DNA from: Clonostachys chloroleuca
Lineage: Eukaryota; Ascomycota; Sordariomycetes; Hypocreales; Bionectriaceae
DNA: 64,000 nucleotides
NCBI GenBank assembly: GCA_037952775.1
Contig: JBANAY010000003.1
Span: 16,740,001-16,804,000 of the forward strand
Direction: 5' to 3'
This document shows positions 22,805 through 33,691 of this stretch, piece by piece. Numbering within the stretch: position 1 is the stretch's first letter; each line of letters opens with the position of its first letter. The translations under genes and the position numbers were made by a program. The notes under the pieces were generated by a model. The model was not told where the DNA came from and did not search any database. It saw only the letters and a program-made list of their open reading frames with translations.

Positions 22805-25800
22805 TCATGCATCCATGCCATCCAGTTCGATCAACTTCTTCACCAAGCAAATCACCTCGCTATTATCAAGTTCAACGCTCGGCTTGGCGACCTTCTCCGC
22901 GATTAAATCATCCACCAGTCCTCTCAACCGAGCCACGAGCACTCCGATTCGAGCCCAGCCTCGAAGCCTCAACCATCCATCCACAATCAGACCCCTGCCC
23001 AGGGTGTCCAGCTCTATAGGGCCGGAAAAGAGTAACAAGGTGAAGACGTTGAATGCTGTTTGCGGTAAACACCAGTCAGTGGACATCTATCGACAAGGGG
23101 CGAATGATCAAAAGTCAAGATAATAACTTACGAGTCAGGTCCCTGATAAAGACCTTGCTTGTAGAAATGATACTAAAGTAGGACATGTACGACGCATTCC
23201 CCGCGAAACTTTGGCTCCCAAACAGCGTGCTGCTCGGATGAACAAAGACGCGGCCATTCTCCTGGTTGAAGAATTTGATCGACCTCGCCTCTGGATCCAG
23301 TTCGACCGCACCAGACACCGAGCTTGCAAACTTCTTGTCCGGATACTGGATGCGTGCAATCTGGGGGGTGAAGGCCGAGGCGATGAGTGCTCGCAGTAAC
23401 TGAGAGCTCCTCGAACCAGTCGAATGAGTTTCGGCCGTGGCTGCTGAAGGAGGTACGATCCCAATCTCAACCAGAGCTGCGTAGTACTGGGTGCGGGTGT
23501 TTGCAATATCAGACAAGGTATTGTACGACAAAAAGTTCTCCTCGCAGAAAGACCTGACTTGCCGCTGGGGCAGTCGATCTTGCATCATGGCGTCCCATTC
23601 CCTGAATGCCTGCAAATCAGTAACTAGGTCACCATCGCCATCATAGAACCTCATCCTTGCTTCCTTGGCCTCCTCTCTTTTGTCTGAAGGCGAAAGGAAT
23701 GGGCTTCTTGTGCTTAAAATTGCTGCAATTACGACGCAGTCGTCAAGACATCCGAAAATGGCACCAAATACCATCAATTTCCCACATCGCAAGTCAGCCG
23801 GCAGCATAGCAAGTTGCTGACCCATTGATGTCAGCTCGTCTCCATCGAGAGCCCCCATTCTTTGAAGGAGTTTCAGGGCCCCTTCAATGGCGGGAGTATC
23901 TGGAGGTGTGGGAGATCGCCTGAGGAAGCCAGAAACGTCCTTCATACCCATAGCACGCACCGAAAGGCAAAGCTGCTCCAGGGGCACCCGTCTGATTTCC
24001 GGCTCCGGTCTCTCTGCCATGTGGTTTTGCTCCAGATTCTGAGTGTAGAGTTTGTAGCATCTGCCCTCTTGTACACGACCGGCTCGTCCTCGCCGTTGCT
24101 TACAAGCAGCCCGCGATGCCCAAGTCTCCTCGAGTTTCCTCATGTTGTTTTGTGCATCAAAGCTGGTTTCCTTCACCTTGCCGCTATCAATTACCGCGAT
24201 AATGTCGTCAATGGTGATTGATGTTTCGGCGACATTGGTAGCCACGACAACCTTTCGCTTTCCGGGGGAGGGTTGGCGAATACACGTTTTTGCTCTCGAG
24301 TCTCCAGAGAAGCGTGGAGAGCCAGTACATGAAGAGATGTTATAGACCGTAGAGCGTTGCAGGCTTGGTTGATTTCTCCTACACCAGGTAAGAAGATCAA
24401 AATCCCTCCCGATTTCTTTTCGTAGCCAAGTTCATAATCAATAGCTTTAACCGCTTCAACGATGAGACTATAGTTGATACGGGCTCCCAGCTTTTGGATG
24501 ATCTTGCCCATGGTCTCATCGCCAATGTATGGATCCTTGGACTCCCCTACACCGTAACCAGTCATGCGAACAACATCATCCAAGTAGTACTCATCAACGG
24601 GGAACGTCCTTCCGGCAATCTCGACTGTGCCGACACGGAGTCCTTCGGAGGTGAAGTAATCTTTGAATGTTGCAGCATCAAGAGTAGCGGACATGAGGAT
24701 GAGCTTAATCATGTCTTTGCGCGTTCGCATCACTTCTCGGATCAAATTCAATAAGAAGTCAGTGTCCAGGCTCCGCTCATGGACTTCGTCGATGACCACA
24801 TGACTGACATCGGCCAATGAAGCTGCGACATCTTCCACTCTGCCACCTGACGTTTGTAGCCGACGGAGGAGCACACCAGTGGTCACGAAAGTGATCCTCG
24901 TATCTTTCGATCGTTTGGACTCGCCACGAATCGTGTATCCGACTTCTTCTCCCACTCTCGTACATCTCTCTTCAGCTACGCGATCCGCCAGTCCCAGCGC
25001 TGAAATTCGTCGAGGCTGAGTGATGATCATATTGGCACACTCACCCAACCCCTGATTGTACAAATCATCCAATAGAAATTGCATCGACTGTGTGGACTTT
25101 CCTGAACCCGTCTCACCACTGATAATCGTAACATGGTTATCGTTAACAGTCTGTATAAGCGTTTCACGAACCTGCCATGCGGGTAGCCTCTGTCTCTGGG
25201 CTGACATCTTTTTCCATGCAGGGGTTTCCTGTCTTCGAAGCCACGCCTCCCTACTCTTCGCATTCTCAATCCATCTGATTGGCCTTGGTGCACCGTGGGA
25301 CCTCCCATTTCGCCTGGTGGGGGCGAGCACCTTGGTCTCGGAGGCCGCAGATGAAACAGCAGAGATGTCCACAAGATTCCCTGGCTTTTCAACAATGCTA
25401 TTGATGTTCTGCTGAACCCAGTCAGCAACCAGAAACATCTTCATTGGTTCTTCCCGCAGCTGCGTGTCCATGTATTCCAAGGCCTTCTTGGTGATACTGA
25501 GTTTGATATATGATGGGAGATTGGCCACAATGCCCAGAATTAGTCGCTTTGGGTATGACGGTGCCATTCGGATCTGCAACGAGACCTCGATCTGTCCGTG
25601 GACCTTGTCCTTGATAGACTCAAGACGGATCTGGATCACTTTATCGTCGATGGCCTGGAAGTGATCACCATACATCGCCTCCAAACTTCCGACTTCCTCG
25701 TCCCACTGCTCCTTCGGTGACCCCATATCGAGGAAGTCAGCGACGTCCACATCATCGTCCTCGTCGTTGCCACTCCTCCCGTATAATAGATCTTGCAGCG

Positions 25801-26956
25801 CGCTTGCAGCCTCTTCTTCGTTGCCAGCTTTCTCGTTTAAAATACGAGTGCACAGGTCCTGCGAGTAACCACTCTGAGACAGTCGTTTGATGATGCCCTC
25901 TTTCCTGAGATCCGTAGCTCCGATAGAAACGCCCACTGCGTAGCGCTCTGGAAGCGCCCACTTAGGGAGATCGTCTTCCGGCACATGGATAAGAAGCCAT
26001 TCGAGAGTCTCCTCTCGGTCTTTGCAGTACCCCACCGCCTCGTCAACGTGGCTCTGCCTGAACCCCAGCTTGGTGAGCTCGGCCTTCACCGTCGCGATCT
26101 TCTCCTTGGACATCTCGACGCCATAAGGGTTCCAAGAGATACCTTTTCTCAGGAGCCCCTCCAGCTGCGATCTCGTCTGCCGGCCCATCTCCACCTTGGG
26201 GGCCATGGTCCACCCCTTCATGGCGTTCGCCGACCGGCCAGACCCATCACCGCTGTTGCTCAGCAGGGCCAGGCCAGATGCTCCAGGCATCTCCTTGGCC
26301 TTGGCTTTTGCCTGCTCGAGCTCCTTGCGCTTCTTCTCCGCCGCGGCCTTCGCGTCCGCCCTGTCGTGGAACGTCTTGAACGGGTCCGCATCGTACATCC
26401 ACCCCTTGCCATCCTTGACGTCCTGCGCCTTCAGCGCCTGGAACTCCTTCCACAGGCTCTTGTGGTCCGGCGGCAGCACCGTGTGCTTGTTCTGCATGCT
26501 GCACACCCGGAACAGCGCATACGTCGCCGCCGCGTGCTTGGCCTCGAGCGCCGTGTCCCGCACGATCAGGTACTTGTGGCTCGCGGGTATCTTGAAGGCC
26601 TCGAGCCTCGTCGTCTCCTGCGTCTTGGGGTCCTTCGCGCTCAGCGTGATCCACACGGAGAACCCCTCGGGCGTCTTCCTCGTGTCGTAGTCCGGCCGAT
26701 CCCATTTCTGCTTCTGGCAGTACTCGCTCAGCAGGTTCACGGGGAGCTTCCCCGTCCACGACGAACCGCCGATTATCTGCTTCACCGTCGGTTTTGGCGG
26801 CCCTGCCGTGGGCACCTCGGGGGCGGCTGCTGCTGCTGCTGCTGCCGCCGCCGCGCCTCCTTTCTGGCCCTTTTTGCCCTTCGCCGCACCGTCTTTGGCT
26901 GCACCGGCTGGGGCTGGGGCCGGCGTCTCTGCCTTAGATTTCCCTTTCTTTGCCAT
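22805..26956 (-). CDS. DExH-box RNA helicase, DHX57/Ucp12-like (one apparent frameshift)
   Basis: Large ATP-dependent RNA helicase, predicted 1358 residues, with the DHX57/S. pombe Ucp12 layout. It has a charged/Ala-rich start, a UBA-like segment (about 280-330), an RWD domain (about 410-530, starting EEVGSLEAMYGD), and the helicase core: GETGSGKST (about 613), DEVH (about 720), SATL, TNVAETSITI, QRRGRAGR. HA2/OB-fold regions follow. Exons on the minus strand are 23132-26956 and 22805-23055; the 76 bp intron joins DLT to PFNVFTLLLFSG. The frame breaks at a G5 run on the + strand (24264-24268; coding strand CCTCCCCCGGA). One extra C restores FANPPPGKRKVVVATNVAETSI and makes the spliced length divisible by three. 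The break falls between motifs IV and V, so as written the protein would lose motifs V and VI. Confidence 0.9.
23056..23131 (-). other. Intron near the 3' end of the helicase gene
   Basis: 76 bp with GTAAGT donor and AACAG acceptor on the minus strand. It is needed to reach the C-terminal helicase-associated segment ending in ELDGMDA. Confidence 0.85.
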
Positions 26957-28124
26957 ATCAAGTGTGTGGTCTTTGTGTCACCCAAAGCCGATGTGTTTGG
27001 CGCTGTCAACAGTTCTTTTTCACATGCACTAGCGGAGGAAAAATACTCCTCGTCAACTCCTCAGCACCCAGGCTTGATGTTTGGAGACCTCTATGAGACG
27101 AGAAAACAAGTATTCCAAGCTCGAGTACAGCTTGATTATCCCAAGTCGCCCAATACATCGACACCAGGAAGAAAGGGGCACAAAAGAGGTGTCGTGTAGC
27201 ATGGACTGTGCTGACAATTTTTTAGATACGCGCTATTCGCACTGTACATTTTCACACATTAACCATATATTTTTACAGTGCGACGTACTTTTTTCCATCC
27301 CAGAGCAGCTCCCATTCTTGCCCCGCCATACCAGTGGCCGTCCATTTCATCCAAACAAATTACCCCGCCATAAACCAGAAAACGCCAAAACAGGGTCATA
27401 CCTAGTTCTTGCTTTTCGCAATCCAAAGAAAGGTCACATCACATCATACAATCATGCGAAGTTTAGGCATCAATTTTGTCACAGGAAAATAGTGCGCACG
27501 ATTTGTAGACAAATTTCTTTTCTTAGTTCAACATGAGGAACTAGAACGCTCTCAGCCACTTGGCTGTATGTAGGCTATATAGATAAACCTTGCCGACAAG
27601 TCCAACACACTGGTGTTGGCTGTCAGACCGTCCCTTTCCTCAGCAGCGTACGCCGATCAGTTTTCTTCTCCTATTGACAAAACCAACAGATTCAGGGTTT
27701 AATCTGCCAGCTGTCACCACCACTTCATCTTGAGATTGAAATCCCAACGATATGCTGCTCTCATTACATTTCTGATAATTCCCTCGAGGCCGGAGCTTTC
27801 AAGCTACCGTTGGGCCTTCCATATATCCTGCGATGCCGCTACTCTCCATCGCTCGTTGACGCAACCACAGGTCTCCTAAGCAATGCTATATGCCATCCTG
27901 GTGAAAAGGGGGTGGGTGATGTGGGGTGATGTATAAAATTCATAATCGTGATGGGGTATTGTATGTGTAATGTCTTCCAGGGTGACAGTGGGTTGGGGTT
28001 TGGTAAACTCTGGTCAATCTCAAGGGACCCATGCTTGGACGGGTCGCTGTGATGTAGAACGAGAGATCCCAAGGTCCGTGGTTCCAAAAGGGAAAAATTT
28101 CGCCCAGTATTCAGTCCTCGATCT
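26957..28124. promoter_or_regulatory. Helicase promoter and importin alpha 3' region
   Basis: 1.17 kb between two minus-strand genes. AT-rich sequence near 27220-27300 and 27920-27960 fits UTR or promoter sequence. No coding feature was recognised. Confidence 0.5.
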
Positions 28125-30184
28125 TTACATGTCCATCGAGTCGCCTCCGTTGGCGAAGTTGAAGCCGCCAGACTGTGCGGGCCCATTGGCACCAAAGCCA
28201 AAGGTGCCGTTGGGGCCAGTGGGCTGCGCCATTCCCTCGTCGGCGTTCTCCTCCTCATCAGAGAAGTACTTCTCGAAGATGTTGTAAGACTTCATGTAGA
28301 TCTCCTCGTTGGCGTTATTCTGGCAGTCATGAATCTTCTCCATGCCACCGCACTCCTCGATGAACAGAGCGAAACGGTTGACGGACTCGGCACCCTCACC
28401 AGCAGCCTGCTTGTCGAGGTCACCGATCTTGAGAATGTTCTCGAGGCCATCCAGAGCGACCTGGATAATCTTGTTGTCAGGGCACACAAGAAGATCGCAC
28501 AGAGGCTTGATACAACCCTGGGCAACCAGATAGCGGATCTGCTCAGGCTTCTGAAGACCGCCAGAGGTGGCGTTGCTGATGGCCCAGCAAGCCTCCTTTC
28601 GGGTCTTGAGGTCACCATTCTGAAGGAGGTGGATCAGAGGAGGGATCAAGTTGGCATCAATGACAGCCTGGATCTGGGAGGAGTTGCCGGCGGTGATGTT
28701 GGAGATGGTCCAGCATGCCTCCTTGCGGATGCCGTCCTTAGTGGAGCTAAGGAGGGAGAGCAGGCAGGGCAGGGCACCGCAGTTAATGATGAGCTGAGTC
28801 TGGACATCATCGCCGGTGACGATGTTACCAACAGAGCGAAGAGCAGGAGTCTGGACAGAGGTGGAAGCATGCATCAAAAGTTCGGTGAGGCGTCGAGGAA
28901 TGCCAGCCTCGATAACGGCCTGGATCTTGTCGTTGGAGCCATCGGAGAGGTATGAAATAGCCCAGCAAGCATCAATCAGAACTTCATCGTCGAGAGAGTA
29001 GACGAGCTTTGACAGCACAGGAAGGGCAGGAGCAATCTAAAAAGTGTCAGAGTGGTTTGCCAAATAAGCGTTGGGACTTTGAGGAGACATACTGTGTTCC
29101 AGTCGGGCTGGGGGGTCTTGCCACGGCAGAAGTTGCTGAGGGTCCAGGTTGCGTTGCGGAGCATGCTAAGCTTGCGGCTGTCGCCAAGCAGGTTGAGCAG
29201 AGGCTTCAGGGCATTGCAGCCGAGGACATAGTCACGGCAGCTGGGGCTGTCACCAGCAATGTTGCCGAGAGCCCAGACAGCCTGTTCCCTGACATCAGGC
29301 TCAGGACTAGAAAGGAGCTCGACGAAGATGGGGACAGCTCCGGCCTCGATGACGACCTGCGTTTGGGTTGCAGAGCCGGAGGCAATGTTTGTGAGGGCCC
29401 ATGCAGCCTCGAACTGCACAAGGGTGTGGGGGGACTTGAGGAACTCGACGAATCGGCTGACGACACCCGTCTTGATAACTTCTTCGATGGGAGGATTTCG
29501 CTCCTTTGACAGCAACTTTCTGAACTTGGTGGTGGCTTGAATTTGTTGGTCAATCTGGTCAGAGAAGACTCCGCTGACCATCTGAGGAAGATCCTCATTC
29601 AACTATCACATGATTTCTTGTCAGTAAGCTGCATACATGTGCCACGGCTTGAGTGACGGGATTGAGGTGCGGGGAGCCAGGTAGGATACGCTTTCTATTT
29701 CCCCATTGTCCAATGAGAAAAAAAAAAGCAGCAGGCAATTTGGGAGAGTGTATCTTGGACCAGGTTCAGAGCTGGCGGCGCGCTATGAGGTGGAGTTCAT
29801 AATTTCCACGAACGCTGTTGCCCCCTCCACCCGTCATAGGCCAAGACAAACAATGACAAGAAAAAAAACATAGGCAAGTGGGGAGAAGCGGAAAAACAAA
29901 CAAAGCCCATGCGAGGGTATTCACATGGATGAAATGGGAGGAAAACATACCTGAGACTCGGTAGGAGCCGACTCGTCATCACTGTCGGGGGCAGCTCCAA
30001 GAGCAGCACCAGGGCGGTTCTCACCGGACCCAATGCCACGACGCTTTGCTAGGTTCTCCTCTCGCTTCGCCTTGCGAATCTCAACTTGTTGTTCCTCGCG
30101 GCGGCGGCGAAGCTCTTCGGGCTTGAAGGTGTTCTTTGCCTTGAACTGCGTCCGGCGATGCTCCGGGATGTATCGTTCAGCCAT
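28125..30184 (-). CDS. SRP1: Importin subunit alpha (karyopherin alpha)
   Basis: Adaptor that binds classical nuclear localisation signals and hands cargo to importin beta. Predicted 551 residues from exons 29951-30184, 29093-29602 and 28125-29036 (minus strand). The N-terminal importin-beta-binding domain is basic ([40 protein letters not shown]). It is followed by about ten armadillo repeats carrying the NLS-groove Trp/Asn arrays ([66 protein letters not shown]). The C-terminus is acidic then Gly-rich. The first intron is 348 bp, much longer than all others in the window; the second is 56 bp. The gene diverges from POT1. Confidence 0.96.
29603..29950 (-). other. Unusually long first intron of importin alpha gene
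   Basis: 348 bp with GTATGT donor and a GATAG acceptor on the minus strand. Splicing joins PTESQ to LNEDLPQ, the conserved order. It contains A/T runs but no open frame of its own. Confidence 0.85.
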
Positions 30185-31100
30185 GTTGTCGGCGGTGTCG
30201 TTGTGCGGGGCGATCCGGCGAGAAGAAAAACAAGACAGGATATGGAAATCAAAGAAGGAAAGAGAAGTAGATGGACAAGATGCCCAGAGCGACGTGTGTG
30301 TGATGCAAGCAGATGGAGATGTAGTCCAGCACTCAGCAGACGGGGAAGAGTCGTAGGTGGGAGATGTTGGAAGAGATTCGAGGTAAATGGTGGAAGAAGG
30401 TTAGAGGGGGGAGGAGAAACTTCAGTGCCTTTGAAGCCAAGGCGAGCCTCCAGTGCCCTGTCACTATGAGCAACAACCAGGGCCAGCCCATAGCGCCAAA
30501 GCGGAGGCCCCGCCAACTCCTGAGCTGGTGGGGTGGAAAACAGCCTGGAAGCTTTGGAGAGGGCCGCCTGCTGCCTGAGGCACCAAGAGGCGCACAAAGG
30601 CTGAGCTTTGTCACAGCCAATTGCAGCCTCATATTTCGCCGCTGACTTAGCCCCAAAATATGGAGACAAAGCCGGCGGCCCTCATTGGCTCATGACTTCT
30701 TCCGCCTCTGCTCTTGGACGATGAGCCTGGTATGCAACAAGCATGAGAGTTGTCGTACTAGGTGTCTTCCATAAGCTTGTGTCGTATTTGTGACAAAGCA
30801 AGACTATTAAATAGCATTCCACTTTTGTAGCATTGCCTTGTTTCGAGGTCAGGACAATCAAGCTGTGTGAGCCGCTCCCAGAATTTCTTGGTCACATGAT
30901 CTCGTGACAGTACTCACTGGTCTCATACGCGCCTAACTTGCCTACCGCGGCTGTCTGAGGAGTGTTCTGCCCGGCAAGGATCACTGGATATGAACGCCCT
31001 CGCGAATATCCGCAGAGCACCTTGGTGATCTAATCTGTGATTTTTACCTGCATAAATTCAACATACGATATTCAGATGTACCGGAGAAACACTATTCAGG
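30185..31100. promoter_or_regulatory. Divergent promoter region, importin alpha and POT1
   Basis: 916 bp between divergent start codons. A purine-rich + strand stretch (about 30235-30420) corresponds to a pyrimidine-rich leader for importin alpha. No gene was recognised. Confidence 0.5.
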
Positions 31101-33309
31101 ATGACTCCATCCAATCAGCTCGCGCCAGACGCGCTGCCTCCTGGCTTTGCAACAATTCAACAAATAGTTGAAGGAGATCATAAAACTGGAATTTTCATCA
31201 ATTCCATGGGTGTTGTCATTGACGTTCAGGAACCAAGGGCTACAAAAGGATCAGGTACATTTGTGCTGAACTACCAACTATGAGCGCCGCTTACATAAAA
31301 CTCAGATTGGAAGAGCACCATGCGAATCTATGATAAGTCGGTGGAAGACAACGACGAGAGTTCTCTGACTGTCAACATTTTTCTCCCTCAGAAAGATATG
31401 CCAAAGCCAGCCCGTGGCGATTTCGTGGTGTTGCTCAGACTCAAAGCATGTTCTCCACCCTCCTCTGTTAGCTCATTGTTGCTAACCACGCATTATAGAT
31501 CCAGAAACGGGGGTTTGGTGATATCTCTCTTCTAACCCATCGAGAGTCTGGAATATACCTCTTCACAGGAAGCAAAATCCCCCGCCCCCCCGCGGATGCC
31601 TCTGCAGCTTTCAGTCCCTCCACCTCGAGGGTGAAAAGGGCCCTGAACAAGGTTGAACTCGCACATATCCCGTTTAGCTATCATGGACTTGATAAAACAC
31701 GAATTCCGACCGAGTTTGAATTTGAGACGCGGGTGATTCAGTCTCGCAACTTCAAGGAAAAGTTTAGCGAGTTGAAGGACCTCAAGGACGGCACGTTTTA
31801 TGACCTACTGGTCTATATTGTCAGGGCCTATGATTCCGGGGACAGGATGTCTCTGTGGGTCTCTGACTTTACGGAGAACCAAGCCTTTTACCACCATGAA
31901 TACAAAGGCCCAAAGACGGCTGTGGTACAAGAGGGAGACCCCTATGGCTACCAGGCGAAATTCAGCAAGGATCTCCCCGCAACCTCCTCTTGGGAAGGCC
32001 CGTTTGGGAAGCGCAGCATGCAAGTCACATGTTACGATTCTCATGCAGAAGCAATCCGAACTAGCTCAGAAGCTGGCAAAGGCCATTGGGTCATGCTGAA
32101 GAATGTGCAAGTGAAATATGGTCAAAATGGTGCCAACTTAGAGGGGTATTTACGAGGCGATCGACAGTATGGAGAATCAAAGGTGAATATGATTCCCTTG
32201 AATTTTCATGAAGATCCCGAGACCATGGATCCTCGACTTTATCGAGCTCTTGAGCGAAAACGCGCATACGAGCGGAGTCTCAAGGCCCAGAAGAAGCAAA
32301 TTGACGATGCTGCTGCTGCTGGTCAAAAGCGGAAGTCAGATGCTCTCGCAGGAGAGAAACCTGTATCAAATGCCAAACTCGCACGAAGGGAGAAGAGAGC
32401 TAGGCAAAGGAGCGCTCAAAATGCTCAGAATGTCCAGAATGCCCAGAACATTCAACAACCAGACACCCCCATTTCTACACAAAAGATGAATCCACAGGGT
32501 GTGTTACATTCCCTTCCGTATTGCGCTCCTAACGATACATGTTCTCTGACCTTTACCATAGTGAAATGCGAAAACCATACCAAGCCGACTAGTTCTCTGT
32601 CAGATATTCTCACCAAGGCGTCTGCTGATCTGGATATTGATGGCGAGGAAGTGAAGCTACCAATGCCATTTACAAACATGAACTATCGCGTCAACGTTCG
32701 CGTCACCAACTTCTCCCCCCCCGACATACTACAATTCGCCGTCCCCAAGAAGACTTCTGAATATGCCGTCTTGGAAGATGATGGGGACTCGGACTCTAGT
32801 TCAGGCATGGATGACGAAGACATGGGAAACGACTCGATGAGCTGGGAATGGCGATTCGCGCTTGAACTGGAAGATTCCACACCTGACATCAAACAGAGAG
32901 AACGGATCTGGGTCGTTGTGGACAACCAATCAGCGCAGTGTCTTGTCAATCTCGACGCCACCGACCTGAAGCGCGATGTCGAGACTCTGGATCTGCTGCG
33001 CCAGCGCATGTTTCTCCTCTGGGGCAACCTGGAGGAGAACAAGCACGAGCAGCGTCAAGCGGCCAAGAAGGCGAATCAATTCCGCACGGGAGACCCCCTC
33101 CGCCAGACAGCTCGGACAACGAGGGCGATGGGAGCAACAAGGGCAATGCTGATTTTGACAGCAAAGTGTCCAACCTGCCCTTCAACTGTTGCATTCGCCA
33201 GTATGGCATAAAGGTTCGTGAGCCAGATCCGACCAAAGCAGATGCGGGGAATAACAAACGCTGGGAGAGGGTATACGGGCTTTTCGGGACTAAGATTGTA
33301 GAGGATTAA
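31101..33309 (+). CDS. POT1: Protection of telomeres protein 1 (one apparent frameshift)
   Basis: Telomeric single-strand DNA-binding protein that caps chromosome ends within shelterin. Exons are 31101-31254, 31306-31445, 31499-32498 and 32562-33309. The N-terminal telomere-binding OB fold spans about residues 15-150 (VIDVQEPRATKGSDWKSTMRIYD and GDFVVLLRLKIQKRGFGDISLLTH), followed by a second OB-like region and a basic, Gln/Asn-rich linker near 410-460. The second intron uses a GC-AG pair (GCATGT donor at 31446). The last intron is 63 bp, so reading through it would not break the frame, but it has good donor, branch and acceptor sites. At the C5 run 33094-33098 the frame breaks; one extra C gives PPPPDSSDNEGDG and a C-terminus ending in FGTKIVED, 680 residues in total. 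The family call rests on the N-terminal OB motif. Confidence 0.88.
31446..31498 (+). other. GC-AG intron in POT1
   Basis: 53 bp intron with donor GCATGT instead of GT, branch site TGCTAAC and acceptor TATAG. It joins VVLLRLK to IQKRGFGD with the frame kept. No GT donor nearby gives the conserved sequence. Confidence 0.8.
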
Positions 33310-33691
33310 GGCCATTTGTGGGAGTTAAGAAGAAACAAGATCCGGGTTAACCAAAACTGTTGTGAAGAAACACATCGGGGCCACACAGCCATATTCCACA
33401 TCCATCTTGCTACAATTGTCCTCCTTCCTCTGACTAAATGGCTCGACTGAGAAAACCTGTCATTTCATGAAGTGATGTGTGTTGCACTATGTACACTACC
33501 ATGAACCAGGCAGGCCGGAATATAGACAAGTAACGAAAAATGAACTCTGAATAAATATGTGATCATTCACTACAGAACATGCCAATTCCCTTTTCATCAA
33601 CAAAGTCGTTGGCACCTTCTGCCATACTTCATAAACCTAATAAAAGACAAACATGAAGAATAACGCAAAGGAAACTTAGGTTGGGCTATAA
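33310..33691. other. Convergent intergenic region
   Basis: 382 bp between the stop codons of POT1 (+) and SCC3 (-). It is AT-rich and expected to hold both 3' UTRs. Confidence 0.5.

Noticed and set aside
25985..27199. 404-residue open frame on the + strand
   Set aside because: It lies antisense to the GC-rich start of the DHX57-like helicase, is Arg/Leu-rich and has no family features; a shadow of a GC-biased gene.
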